Shown: positions 1-7,620, counted from the first letter of the stretch. The stretch: DNA of 9,612 bases from Verrucomicrobiota bacterium (GCA_023433275.1 JAEZDN010000155.1:1-9612), one strand, 5' to 3'. Numbers and translations are program-made. Notes: generated by a model from the letters alone, not told the origin.

Positions 1-5
1 GGGTT

Positions 6-66
6 GGGCGCCCCCAGCGCCTGGGGGCCCGCGGCCCATCGGGCCGCGCCTCTTCCGCTAAAGCGG
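6..66. repeat. Three tandem short hairpins at the left window edge
   Basis: Three perfect inverted repeats follow one another. CCCCCAG (11-17) pairs with CTGGGGG (21-27), GCGGCCC (31-37) with GGGCCGC (41-47), and CCGCT (55-59) with AGCGG (62-66). Loops are two or three bases. No open frame with recognisable protein similarity covers them. They resemble the extragenic palindromic arrays seen elsewhere in this window and may trail a gene lying left of the edge, acting as terminator, mRNA-end stabiliser or dispersed repeat. The element may be cut by the window boundary. The structure is seen directly; the role is inferred. Confidence 0.55.
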
Positions 67-138
67 TCTAATAGGATAGTGGCCGCTCGATGTCGTATGC
101 CCCTGAACTTCGGAGAAAAACAAAATACACCCACCCCC

Positions 139-221
139 GTCATCCTGAGCCGTGCGAAGGATCCAAGGGAAAAGACGAATGTTCGCCGACTCCGTGGATC
201 CTTCGCTTCGCTCAGGATGAC
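139..221. repeat. Inverted-repeat element with GGATCC-ended arms
   Basis: Two 26-base arms face each other at 139-164 and 196-221. They begin and end with GTCATCCTGAGC and GGATCC, match at 23 of 26 positions when one is reverse-complemented, and are separated by 31 bases. The three mismatches are consecutive in the arm centre. The whole can fold as a long stem-loop. Arms containing CTGAGCGAAGCGAAGGATC are, from general knowledge, a widespread dispersed extragenic repeat in several phyla, with no agreed function. It lies about 150 bases before the GH43 start, so it could sit in that gene's upstream region, but no promoter could be tied to it. Confidence 0.7.
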
Positions 222-291
222 AGTGGGGAGGGTTTGATTATTCCCGAAAGCAACTCGGCTCCCCCGTCTCGAACCCGTTCAGCTCACCAGC

Positions 292-308
292 AGCGCAGCG
301 AAGGATCC
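292..308 (+). repeat. Partial third copy of the GGATCC-arm repeat
   Basis: Seventeen bases here match the reverse complement of the 196-221 arm at 16 positions, ending in the shared core GCGAAGGATCC. This core occurs at 154-164, inverted at 196-206, and at 298-308. The copy has the same orientation as the left arm, and I find no facing partner downstream. It looks like a decayed or half element. It ends 60 bases before the GH43 start codon. Apart from the three repeat features listed, 1-368 holds no supportable gene. Confidence 0.5.
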
Positions 309-368
309 TGCTCGTCGATCCCAAAGACCACCCGCTTGATCAAACCGCCCTGCAATCGACCTCGTTTC

Positions 369-1481
369 ATGAAACTCCTTTCCACTCTCACTCTCCTCCT
401 CGCCGCCACGGCATCCGCCTTCGCGCAGGCTCCCGCCTCTCCCCTGTCGCCCGCCGCGCCCCGCCGCCCCGTCGGCACCGTTATCGTGCCGACCTTGGAG
501 AAACCAGCCACCGCCGGCCCGCGCGCGGAAAAAGACCTGGGCGGCTACCTGATGGTGTACTTCAAGGACCAGACGCACTCCGCGTACTTCGCCATCAGCC
601 GCGACGGCTATAGCTTCACGGACGTCAATGGCGGCGATCCCGTTTTCGACGGTGCGCAACTGGCGGAGCAGAAAGGCGTGCGCGACCCGCACATCGCCCG
701 TGGCCCCGACGGCGCGTTCTACCTCGCGATGACCGACCTGCACATCTTCGGCGACCGCGCCGGACACCGCACCACGCGCTGGCAGCGCCCCGAGGAGCCA
801 TACGGCTGGGGCAACAACCGCGCCCTCGTGCTCATGAAGTCCTGGGACCTGATCCATTGGACGCACTCGATCTTCCGCGTGGATCTCGCCTTTCCCGAAC
901 TCGGCGACATCGACTGCTCGTGGGCACCGCAGACGACTTGGGATCCCGTCGCCGGCAAGATGGTCGTCTATTTCACGATCCGCTACGGCAACAAGCACGC
1001 GGGCATCTACTGGGCGCACGCCGACGAGGCGTTCACGAAACTCGTCACCACGCCGACGAAAATCCCCGGCATCGGCGGCATTGACGCCGACCTCACGCTC
1101 GTGGACGGCACCTGGCACATGTTCTACGTCGCCGGCGCCAAGATCCGCTACGCTTCGTCCGACCGCCTCGCCGACGGCTACACCGTAAAGCCGGAGCGCA
1201 TCGATCCCGAGACGGTCGACACCGAGGCGCCGAACATCTTCCAGCGGACCGGCACAAACACCTACGTGCTCATGTACGACGTCTACGGCGCACGCCCCAA
1301 CAACATGGGCTTCAGCGAGACCGAGGACTTCAAGACCTTCCGCCACCTCGGCCGCTTCAACGAAGGCGTGATGAAGGGCACCAACTTCGAGCGCCCCAAG
1401 CACGGCGCCGTCATCCCGATCACCCTCGACGAGCTCCGCGCCGTCGCCGCCCACTGGCAGGTGGAGATCAAACTGGACTGA
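369..1481 (+). CDS. Secreted GH43-type beta-propeller glycoside hydrolase
   Basis: A 370-residue predicted exported glycosidase, probably an arabinofuranosidase or xylosidase acting on hemicellulose or pectin side chains; the substrate cannot be fixed from sequence. The start at 369 was chosen because a Sec signal peptide follows immediately (hydrophobic residues 3-19, likely cut in AFA-QA around 19/20). The open frame extends upstream to 90, but that part runs through the repeats and is not protein-like. A proline/alanine-rich linker (21-50) precedes the propeller. GH43-like landmarks are VRDPHI (104-109, Asp106 candidate base), SWAPQ (184-188), GGIDAD (236-241, Asp239 or Asp241 as the pKa-modulating acid) and DTEAP (284-288, Glu286 candidate general acid). 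Repeated short Tyr/Trp-rich strands such as YLMVYF, KMVVYF and WHMFYV fit propeller blades. No Shine-Dalgarno sequence precedes the ATG. Family assignment is good; subfamily is open. Confidence 0.85.
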   Translation: MKLLSTLTLLLAATASAFAQAPASPLSPAAPRRPVGTVIVPTLEKPATAGPRAEKDLGGYLMVYFKDQTHSAYFAISRDGYSFTDVNGGDPVFDGAQLAEQKGVRDPHIARGPDGAFYLAMTDLHIFGDRAGHRTTRWQRPEEPYGWGNNRALVLMKSWDLIHWTHSIFRVDLAFPELGDIDCSWAPQTTWDPVAGKMVVYFTIRYGNKHAGIYWAHADEAFTKLVTTPTKIPGIGGIDADLTLVDGTWHMFYVAGAKIRYASSDRLADGYTVKPERIDPETVDTEAPNIFQRTGTNTYVLMYDVYGARPNNMGFSETEDFKTFRHLGRFNEGVMKGTNFERPKHGAVIPITLDELRAVAAHWQVEIKLD

Positions 1482-1510
1482 AACACGCCGGCTCGCGGGG
1501 ACCGCCGCGC

Positions 1511-1715
1511 GCCGGGTGGGGGCACCCGGCCCGCAATGAGGGAAGCAAGCTGGCCCGGAATGTGGGCGGAGTGCCCTCACTCCGCGAGGCATGCGCGGCG
1601 GAAACCCGAGACTGCCGGGTGAGGCACGAGGATGTGGGGGGGCCTTACGCCCCGACACGAGGCCGAAAGGCAACGCACTCGAAATGTCGGGGCCTAAAGC
1701 CCCTCTCCCATTTCG
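1511..1715. repeat. Hairpin cluster between convergent genes
   Basis: This 205-base stretch lies between the GH43 stop and the stop of the minus-strand 763-residue gene. Perfect inverted repeats are GCCGGGTG (1511-1518) with CACCCGGC (1523-1530), GCGGAGTG (1566-1573) with CACTCCGC (1578-1585), GGGGC (1639-1643) with GCCCC (1649-1653), and a nested pair. In the nested pair CGAAATG (1680-1686) faces CATTTCG (1709-1715) and encloses GGGGC (1689-1693) with GCCCC (1699-1703). A 15-base direct repeat with two mismatches is at 1528-1542 and 1552-1566. The outer hairpins sit 29 and 21 bases past the two stop codons, so bidirectional transcription ending is plausible, but no T-tract follows them. Predicted short reading frames here look like shadows. 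Confidence 0.6.
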
Positions 1716-1736
1716 GACACATGCGGAATCCGGTTT

Positions 1737-4028
1737 TCAATTCCCCTGTCCGGGCAGGAAGCGCTCGATCGCGTCGGCCGCGGTCAACTCCGTGCGTTCC
1801 TGGTTCACCGGCATATCGAGCAGCACCCGGCCGGCGTGGAACCCGTTGCTGGCGGTAAGCGCGACACGATATTTCTGACCGGGCTTGATGCCCTCGGCGG
1901 GCAGGGCGGGCTGGAAGGCCAGATAGCGCGGCATGCGATTGGGCGATTTGAATTTTGCATCGAGCGCCTGAAGCTGTGCCCCGTCGATTTCCAGAACGTC
2001 GATGAGGTCGTTGTAATGCAGGCTGGCCACATCGCGGGCTGTGGCCGTGGCGGGATCGAAGGGAACGTCTCCCAGGTGGTCGAGAGTCGTGGCGATCGCG
2101 AAGTCGCAGCCTGCGGCCCGGCGCACCGACTCGGCGATGGCGTTGGCCAGACCGGTCGCGGAAGCGGCGGTCTTCGCAATGGTCGGCGAGGACGTCTTGG
2201 TCCAACTCCAGTCCGGCGCAAAGCTGCGGCTCGCCACGACGGAGCGTTTCACGGGGTCGGCCACGATCAGGTCGGCGGTGTGCAGGCCCGCGCCATGGAG
2301 GGCGGGGATCACGGAACCAGCCGCGTAGGCGGCGGCCACGTCGGACCCGACCCAGAAGATCAGCCGGTCCGGCGCCTCGGGATTGTGATGCACCAGGCCC
2401 CAGGCATGGCCCTTGCGCGGGAACGTCACGCCGTCGTTGCAGGTGATCTCCGTGTCGATGATCCGCACCGGCAGGGCGGGGGAGAGGCGTTTCACCACGC
2501 TGTTTTCGCCGGCGTGTCCGATCAGCACGAGATGGTTCCGCGAGATATCCTCGGCGGTCACCTCGTGGTCGGCCTTGGCGCGCAGCATGCCGTAAAGATT
2601 GTGGGAGAAAGGCACGCCGTCGCCGGGATCGCGTCCAAACATGTCGTTGTCGCCCATCCAGGAGGGATTCCAGCTCCGGGCCGCCGCTTCTGCCGCCGGC
2701 TTGAGGTTCGCGCCGCCTTGCGTGCCGTAGACGATCAGCAGCGGCTCGCCATTGTAGAGTTGGTAGGCACCTCCCGGAGTGTGCGGACGACGCGCCGCCT
2801 TCGCGGCAACCGCAACTCCCGTCTCGCCGATGTCCACCCGCGCCGGCAGCGGCGCCGGGATCTCGATCTCGGGCTTGCCGTTGATCGAGACGCGCAAGGG
2901 CTGGCTGCGGTCGAACGGAGATTCGTCGATCCGCAGCGTGAGACGGCCGACATTGCGGAGTTCAGCCGTGAGCGAATTGGTCCGCGTGGCCGTGAGGAGG
3001 AAGCGGGCCGGTTTCGGCTCCGGCCCCCATTCGGCGACCTCCGCCCACCAGCCGCGTCGGGCCACACCGTCCAGCGCCGTGTAGTCGATGCGCAGCACAT
3101 CCTGCGACTTCGGGCGCACCTCCTTTTGCCCCCAAGCGCCCGCGCGTTTGTTGCCCTCGGCGTAATCCCAGGCGGCGTGCCCGAGCCCGTTGGTCGCGTC
3201 GAAGATGTTCCGGCCGCCCCGTGCCCGCAGCGTTTGGAACGGTCCGCGCGCGGTGATGATGGGGACCACCGGATCGTCGGCGCTGTGGGTCGCATAAATC
3301 GGGAGGGTCAGCAGGTTGTTGATCGGCTCCTGGGTGGTGAAACCGCAGGTCATGAGCGCCGACGAAAACAGGTGCGGATAACGCGACCCAAGCTTGAAGA
3401 TGCCGCCGCCGCCCATGCTGCCGCCGGTGAGCTGGATGCGCCGGTCGTCCACCTGCCAGTGGGCCTGCATGTATTCCAGCACGTGAAGCACATCCGCCCC
3501 GGAAAGACCGAGATAGGCGCCGCCCCGCGAGCGACCGAGCACGGCAATTTCGAAATCCCCGGCGCGATCCCGCATGCCGGTCGAGTGCTTCAGGTGATCC
3601 CCGGCGAGACCGTGCATGTAGAGCGAGATGCCCGCCGGCTTCGCGGGATCATAATCGGTGGGGATCATGAGCTTGAACGGCTGGCCCGAGCCGTCGGCCG
3701 GCGATTCGTAGGCCCATTCCTGCACGCCCCGCAGTTTGCCGAGCAGCGCCGGGTCTTCCTCGATCCGCTTGACCCACTCGCGCAGCCGCTCCGCGGCTTG
3801 CTTGGCGGCCTCGGATCCGGCGCCGCCACGCGCCGTCTCCTGCTCCGCGCGGAACTGGAGGAACTTCAGCCACCCGCGGTAAGGCGCGAGCTCCGCCCGC
3901 TGCAACAGCGCGTGCACCGCCGCGGATTCGGCCGCGAGCGGGCTGCCGGTCGGTGCCGCTCCAAGCGCGCCGGCGGACAGGCACAGGAGAAAACCAACAA
4001 CGGAGCAGAGGCGACGGATGTGTTTCAT
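1737..4028 (-). CDS. Exported three-part protein: alpha/beta-hydrolase, middle domain, 5'-nucleotidase C-terminal-like domain
   Basis: A 763-residue exported protein. The N-terminus has a basic MKHIRR stretch and hydrophobic residues 8-23, a Sec signal. After a helical, charged region (about 35-105) comes a prolyl-oligopeptidase or PHB-depolymerase-like alpha/beta-hydrolase (about 110-295). It shows MHG at 138-140 (oxyanion region), GGSMG at 202-206 (Ser204 nucleophile), DD at 251-252 (Asp) and GLGHAAWD at 281-288 (His284). Residues about 425-600 form a second module (LIVYGTQGG at 431-439, then EVTAEDI and NHLVLIG). It resembles a domain I recall from planctomycete and verrucomicrobial hydrolases. 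Residues about 620-745 resemble the UshA-type 5'-nucleotidase C-terminal domain (NDLIDVLEIDGAQLQAL, then YRVALTASNGF), but the usual Gly-Gly-Gly-Ile-Arg segment is absent (TTLDHLGD at 647-654) and there is no metallophosphoesterase domain. It is likely an esterase or peptidase of unknown substrate. It lies 90 bases after a co-directional esterase. No Shine-Dalgarno is seen. Confidence 0.8.
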   Translation of the reverse strand: MKHIRRLCSVVGFLLCLSAGALGAAPTGSPLAAESAAVHALLQRAELAPYRGWLKFLQFRAEQETARGGAGSEAAKQAAERLREWVKRIEEDPALLGKLRGVQEWAYESPADGSGQPFKLMIPTDYDPAKPAGISLYMHGLAGDHLKHSTGMRDRAGDFEIAVLGRSRGGAYLGLSGADVLHVLEYMQAHWQVDDRRIQLTGGSMGGGGIFKLGSRYPHLFSSALMTCGFTTQEPINNLLTLPIYATHSADDPVVPIITARGPFQTLRARGGRNIFDATNGLGHAAWDYAEGNKRAGAWGQKEVRPKSQDVLRIDYTALDGVARRGWWAEVAEWGPEPKPARFLLTATRTNSLTAELRNVGRLTLRIDESPFDRSQPLRVSINGKPEIEIPAPLPARVDIGETGVAVAAKAARRPHTPGGAYQLYNGEPLLIVYGTQGGANLKPAAEAAARSWNPSWMGDNDMFGRDPGDGVPFSHNLYGMLRAKADHEVTAEDISRNHLVLIGHAGENSVVKRLSPALPVRIIDTEITCNDGVTFPRKGHAWGLVHHNPEAPDRLIFWVGSDVAAAYAAGSVIPALHGAGLHTADLIVADPVKRSVVASRSFAPDWSWTKTSSPTIAKTAASATGLANAIAESVRRAAGCDFAIATTLDHLGDVPFDPATATARDVASLHYNDLIDVLEIDGAQLQALDAKFKSPNRMPRYLAFQPALPAEGIKPGQKYRVALTASNGFHAGRVLLDMPVNQERTELTAADAIERFLPGQGN

Positions 4029-4118
4029 GGCGGGGAAGGTGGGTTGCGTTGCACGGCAGGAGCCGCGGATTGGATCAAGGCAGTGGTGAAGGTGATTGAG
4101 CGACCGGAGACGGCACGG

Positions 4119-5360
4119 TCAGTTTTGCGCGCTGAGCACCGAGGCGAAGAACGCCTTCATGCCCGCCGCGTGATACACGCCATATTGGGCGAACACCTGC
4201 TTGGTGCGGGCGTCGGGTTTCCAATCGAAGAACGCATGCTCGGCGCCGCCGACCTGCACGTATTCCACGCGCTGACCGGCCTTGACCAGCGCGTCCATGA
4301 ACTCCGTGACCATGGCATCGGTGATCAGGGGATCGCGGGTGCCGCGGGTCAGATACTGCGGCACCGCGCGGACCCCGGCCTCGGGAATCGCGAACAGCGG
4401 TTGCACCGCGCGATCCCAGGCGGCATCGGCCGCCGGGTTTTCGGGATCGGCCCGCAGCCACTGGCCGGCAAACACGCCGTAGCTGGGCGCGGCCGCGCGG
4501 ATCGCCTTGAGCATCGCCGCCTTCAGTCCGGCCATCGTCTGGCCGACCGGCACGTAACTGGGCTTGAACTCGAACACGCCCGGCTCCCGGCCGAAGCCGC
4601 GCTCGCCGATCCGCTCCACCATCAGCGACACCGATGCCGACAGATGGCCGCCGGCACTGTCACCGGTCACGCCGATCCGGGTCGGGTCGCCGCCGTAAGT
4701 GGCGGCGTGCTCCATGATGTGCGCGATGGCGCCATAGCAATCCTCGATGAGGGCCGGCATGGGGTTGTTCGCCGCGTCGCCATCCGCCTTGCCCGCCCAG
4801 CGGTAGTCAACGCTGACGGCGACGAACTGCCCGCCGCGGGTCAGCTCACGCGCGAGGCCGCGCATCACATCCTCGTTGTTGGTCGTCCAGCCGCCGCCGT
4901 GGATGATGACGATGATCGGGAGATTCTTCGCGCCCTTGGGTGAAAACACGTCGTATTTGAGCGGTTTCACGCCGGGCTGGGCATAGACGATGTTGTGGCG
5001 CACCTCGAGATGCGCGACCTCCGCCTCCGCGATGAACGACGCGCCAATGTGCTTGTCCTGGTCAATCGTGACCGTGAACACCGGCGTCATTGTCTCGTGA
5101 TACATCGCACCCCAGCGACCCGGCACCGAGTAGTAGCCCGCGTCCAGCGTGAATTCGGCGTCGGGCTGTGTGGTAACCGTGACCACCGTGCCCGCCGCAT
5201 AACGACCGTCCGCGGGCAATGCAGGACTCAGCGTGATCCGGCCGTGCACCGGCTCGTCGATCACGACCGCGAAGGATTTGTCCGCAGCGGAAGCGGCAAC
5301 GGACAGGGCGGTGACGGAAAACGCGAGCCAAAGCCCGAACAGAGAGCGGAGGTTTTTCAT
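4119..5360 (-). CDS. Exported HSL-type esterase with N-terminal InlB-like repeat domain
   Basis: A 413-residue exported esterase. The frame is open to 5417, but the start at 5360 is chosen because it begins the signal peptide (MKNLRSLFGLWLAF..., likely cut at ASA-AD near 25/26). Residues about 28-112 look like a single divergent InlB B-repeat/Flg_new_2 domain, a small beta module ending in DKHIGASFI. This is followed by the catalytic domain (about 118-410), with the hormone-sensitive-lipase oxyanion motif HGGGW at 154-158, GDSAGG at 233-238 (Ser235), Asp343 in TRDPL and His375 in GAEHAF. The family includes acetylxylan and feruloyl esterases, so removal of acyl groups from polysaccharide is plausible. 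The InlB-like part may aid cell-surface or polymer attachment, which is an inference. It is first in a minus-strand pair with the 763-residue protein and divergent from GH97. No Shine-Dalgarno is seen. Confidence 0.85.
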   Translation of the reverse strand: MKNLRSLFGLWLAFSVTALSVAASAADKSFAVVIDEPVHGRITLSPALPADGRYAAGTVVTVTTQPDAEFTLDAGYYSVPGRWGAMYHETMTPVFTVTIDQDKHIGASFIAEAEVAHLEVRHNIVYAQPGVKPLKYDVFSPKGAKNLPIIVIIHGGGWTTNNEDVMRGLARELTRGGQFVAVSVDYRWAGKADGDAANNPMPALIEDCYGAIAHIMEHAATYGGDPTRIGVTGDSAGGHLSASVSLMVERIGERGFGREPGVFEFKPSYVPVGQTMAGLKAAMLKAIRAAAPSYGVFAGQWLRADPENPAADAAWDRAVQPLFAIPEAGVRAVPQYLTRGTRDPLITDAMVTEFMDALVKAGQRVEYVQVGGAEHAFFDWKPDARTKQVFAQYGVYHAAGMKAFFASVLSAQN

Positions 5361-5482
5361 GGGGTAAGGAAGACGTGCAACCCTTGGCGCCGGCGCCCGC
5401 GAGTTCAACGCTACCATCGTGCAGCGGTTCCCTCACTCCATGGACGGCCGGGGGGCGCATCCCTGTGACGGTAAAGTGACAT

Positions 5483-5521
5483 GCGTGATGCCAAGGCCTC
5501 GCGCGAGCGAGAACATCACGC
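5483..5521. promoter_or_regulatory. Nested inverted repeat in the divergent intergenic region
   Basis: GCGTGATG (5483-5490) faces its perfect complement CATCACGC (5514-5521), and the perfect ten-base palindrome CTCGCGCGAG (5498-5507) sits almost exactly at the centre. The arms could form a cruciform or a two-part operator. The element lies 122 bases before the esterase start at 5360 and 84 bases before the GH97 start at 5606, which is where shared control of a divergent pair would be expected. I could not identify a convincing -35/-10 pair or a known operator family in 5361-5605. The symmetry is observed; regulatory function is inferred. Confidence 0.35.
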
Positions 5522-5605
5522 CATCTGCCTCCGCTTGCGGCGCTACGTCCTGCCCATTCCCCTTAGGCCCATTCCGGCGCGCCCGGGCGGAGATACCCTG
5601 ACCCC

Positions 5606-7543
5606 ATGAATCCGCGTCAATTACTGACCCCGCTGGCCTTGTTGCTGATCGCCTCCCTTCCCGCCCAGGAAGTCCGCAGCCCGGACGGCACTCTGGCCGT
5701 GAAACTGTCGCTCGCCGGCGGCACCGTCACCTATGAAATCGAGCGCGACGGGCACGTCATGCTCGAGCCCTCGCCGCTCGGGCTCGAAACCAGCCTCGGG
5801 AGTTTCGCCAGCGGCCTCAAAGCCGAAGGTGTCAGCACCGCGAAGCTCAACGAGCGCTACACGCTCCCGCACGGCAAGGTCCGCGACGTCCACTACGTGG
5901 CCAACGAGCTGACCGCCCGCTTCACCAACGCGGAGGGCCACAAGCTGGACGTCATTTTCCGGGTGAGCGATCGCGACGTGGCGTTCGCCTACCGCATCGC
6001 CGGCAAAAAGGATGAACAACGGATCGTGGTCCAGCGCGAGCACACGGGCTTCAACTTCCCCGCCGCGGCCACGGCTTTCGCCACCTGGCAGTCCAAGCCG
6101 GGCGACGGTTGGATGGCGTCGAAGCCCAGCTACGAGGAAGGGTATGTCGCGGACGAACCGGTCGGGAAAAAGTCCCCCACCGGCATGGGCTTCACCTTCC
6201 CCGCGCTTTTTCGCGTCGGCGGCGACGGCTGGGTGTTGGTTTCGGAAACCGGCACCACGAGCCGGTACGCCGGCACGCGCCTTGCCGATCCCACGGCCGA
6301 CGGCGTGTACACCATCGCCTTTCCGGACCCCGGTGAAAACGGCGGGCTGGGCGAGCACACCGTCGCCGCGCCGTTGCCGCTCCACACGCCGTGGCGCACG
6401 CTGACCATCGGCGCCACCCTCGCTCCCATCGTCGAGTCAACCGTCGCCACCGATGTGGTAGGCCCGCTCTACGCCCCCGCCCAGGCCTACGTCCCCGGTC
6501 GCTCGGCATGGAGCTGGCTCGTCTGGCAGGACCCCAGCATGAACGAGGCGGACCAGCGCGCATTCATCGATCTCGCCGCCACGATGGGTTGGGAATACAT
6601 CCTCATCGACGCGCTGTGGGATGCCAACCTTGGCCGGGAAAAACTCGCCGAACTCGTTGCCTACGCCGCATCGAAAAACGTCGACGTCTTCCTCTGGTAC
6701 AATTCCAACGGCACGTGGAACGATGCCCCCCAGGGTCCGCGCAATCTCATGGACAACGCCCCGGCCCGCCGTCGGGAGATGACCTGGTTGAAATCCATCG
6801 GCGTGAAGGGCCTCAAGGTGGACTTCTTCGGCGGGGACAAGCAGACGACGATGAAGCTCTACGAGGATCTCCTCACCGAAGGCAACGCGCACGGCCTCAT
6901 GCTCAACTTCCACGGCACCACGCTGCCGCGCGGCTGGGAACGCATGTATCCGAATTTCCTGACCGGCGAAGCCGCGATGGTTTCCGAGATGCTCATCTTT
7001 TCCCAGGACTTTGCCGACCGCGAGGCGTGGAACAGCACGGTTTATCCCTTCACCCGCAACGCCGTCGCCCCCCTGGACTACGGCCCGCTGGTCCTGAACC
7101 GCAGCTTCCACAAGGAGGCCGGCAAGGGAAACCAGCGCCGCACGACCGATGCCTTCCAGCTCGCAACCACCGTGCTGTATCAATCACCGCTGCAGCACTT
7201 CGGCCTCACGCCGAACAACCTCACGGAGCAACCCGCCTTCGTGATCAATTTCCTGAAGCAGGTGCCCTCCGTCTGGGACGAGACCCGTTACCTCGCCGGT
7301 TACCCGGGCAAGGAAGTCGCCCTCGCGCGTCGCCATGGCGACCGATGGTATGTCGCCGCCACCAACGGTGAGCAGAAAACGAAGGAACTCGCGCTGCACC
7401 TTCCCTTCCTCGCCGGCCGCACGCTCACACTCATCCACGACGGCCCGAACCAGACCGCGGCCACGCGCCAGGTCACGGTCGGCGCCGACGGCCGGCTTAC
7501 CCTCACCCTCGAAGCCGGCGGCGGCGCCGTGCTGTTTGAGTGA
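5606..7543 (+). CDS. Secreted GH97 family alpha-glycosidase, retaining-type active site
   Basis: A 645-residue exported GH97 enzyme of the usual family length. Family members remove terminal alpha-linked galactose or glucose from oligosaccharides. A Sec signal occupies residues 1-20 (cut near PA-QE). The order matches GH97: an N-terminal beta-sandwich (about 22-275), a TIM barrel (about 285-560) and a C-terminal beta-sheet domain (about 565-645). Visible landmarks include SYEEGY (175-180), WSWLVWQDP (302-310), GWEYILIDALWD (328-339), FLWYNSNG (362-369), GLKVDFFGGD (402-411) and LTGEAA (452-457). Asp406 in KVDFF occupies the place of the catalytic nucleophile in retaining GH97 alpha-galactosidases, and Glu455 is a candidate acid/base. 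This argues against the inverting SusB type, though only an alignment would settle it. GGAG at 5589-5592 is 13 bases from the ATG, a weak and overlong ribosome-site spacing. It is divergent from the esterase at 5360. Confidence 0.9.
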   Translation: MNPRQLLTPLALLLIASLPAQEVRSPDGTLAVKLSLAGGTVTYEIERDGHVMLEPSPLGLETSLGSFASGLKAEGVSTAKLNERYTLPHGKVRDVHYVANELTARFTNAEGHKLDVIFRVSDRDVAFAYRIAGKKDEQRIVVQREHTGFNFPAAATAFATWQSKPGDGWMASKPSYEEGYVADEPVGKKSPTGMGFTFPALFRVGGDGWVLVSETGTTSRYAGTRLADPTADGVYTIAFPDPGENGGLGEHTVAAPLPLHTPWRTLTIGATLAPIVESTVATDVVGPLYAPAQAYVPGRSAWSWLVWQDPSMNEADQRAFIDLAATMGWEYILIDALWDANLGREKLAELVAYAASKNVDVFLWYNSNGTWNDAPQGPRNLMDNAPARRREMTWLKSIGVKGLKVDFFGGDKQTTMKLYEDLLTEGNAHGLMLNFHGTTLPRGWERMYPNFLTGEAAMVSEMLIFSQDFADREAWNSTVYPFTRNAVAPLDYGPLVLNRSFHKEAGKGNQRRTTDAFQLATTVLYQSPLQHFGLTPNNLTEQPAFVINFLKQVPSVWDETRYLAGYPGKEVALARRHGDRWYVAATNGEQKTKELALHLPFLAGRTLTLIHDGPNQTAATRQVTVGADGRLTLTLEAGGGAVLFE

Positions 7544-7561
7544 ACCTACGCTCTGAATCGA

Positions 7562-7620
7562 TGTAGGGTCGGCCCTTGGGCCGACCTCAGCGCGAGGTCG
7601 CCGCAAACAGCGACCCTACA
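7562..7620. repeat. 60-bp palindromic element, copy 1
   Basis: A 59-base element is bounded by perfect ten-base terminal inverted repeats, TGTAGGGTCG (7562-7571) and CGACCCTACA (7611-7620). Inside, GGTCGGCCC and GGGCCGACC form a perfect nine-base stem with a two-base TT loop (7568-7587). GACCTC (7583-7588) also faces GAGGTC (7594-7599), and GGTCGC (7596-7601) faces GCGACC (7610-7615). It starts 18 bases after the GH97 stop and ends 30 bases before the next start. It is nearly identical to the element at 8653-8714. No obvious target-site duplication flanks it. Confidence 0.8.

Noticed and set aside
90..368. N-terminal extension of the GH43 frame
   Set aside because: It passes through the inverted-repeat element and precedes a textbook signal peptide at 369, so an earlier start is unlikely.
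279..1673. A 464-codon open frame on - opposite the GH43 gene
   Set aside because: It mirrors the coding gene, its translation is low-complexity Val/Gly/Ala/Arg with no motif, and it runs into the hairpin cluster.
1836..4943. A 1035-codon open frame on + opposite the two minus-strand esterase genes
   Set aside because: It lies antisense across two genes with clear signal peptides and catalytic motifs, and its translation is Arg/Gly/His-rich without domain-like pattern. Long antisense frames are expected in GC-rich DNA.
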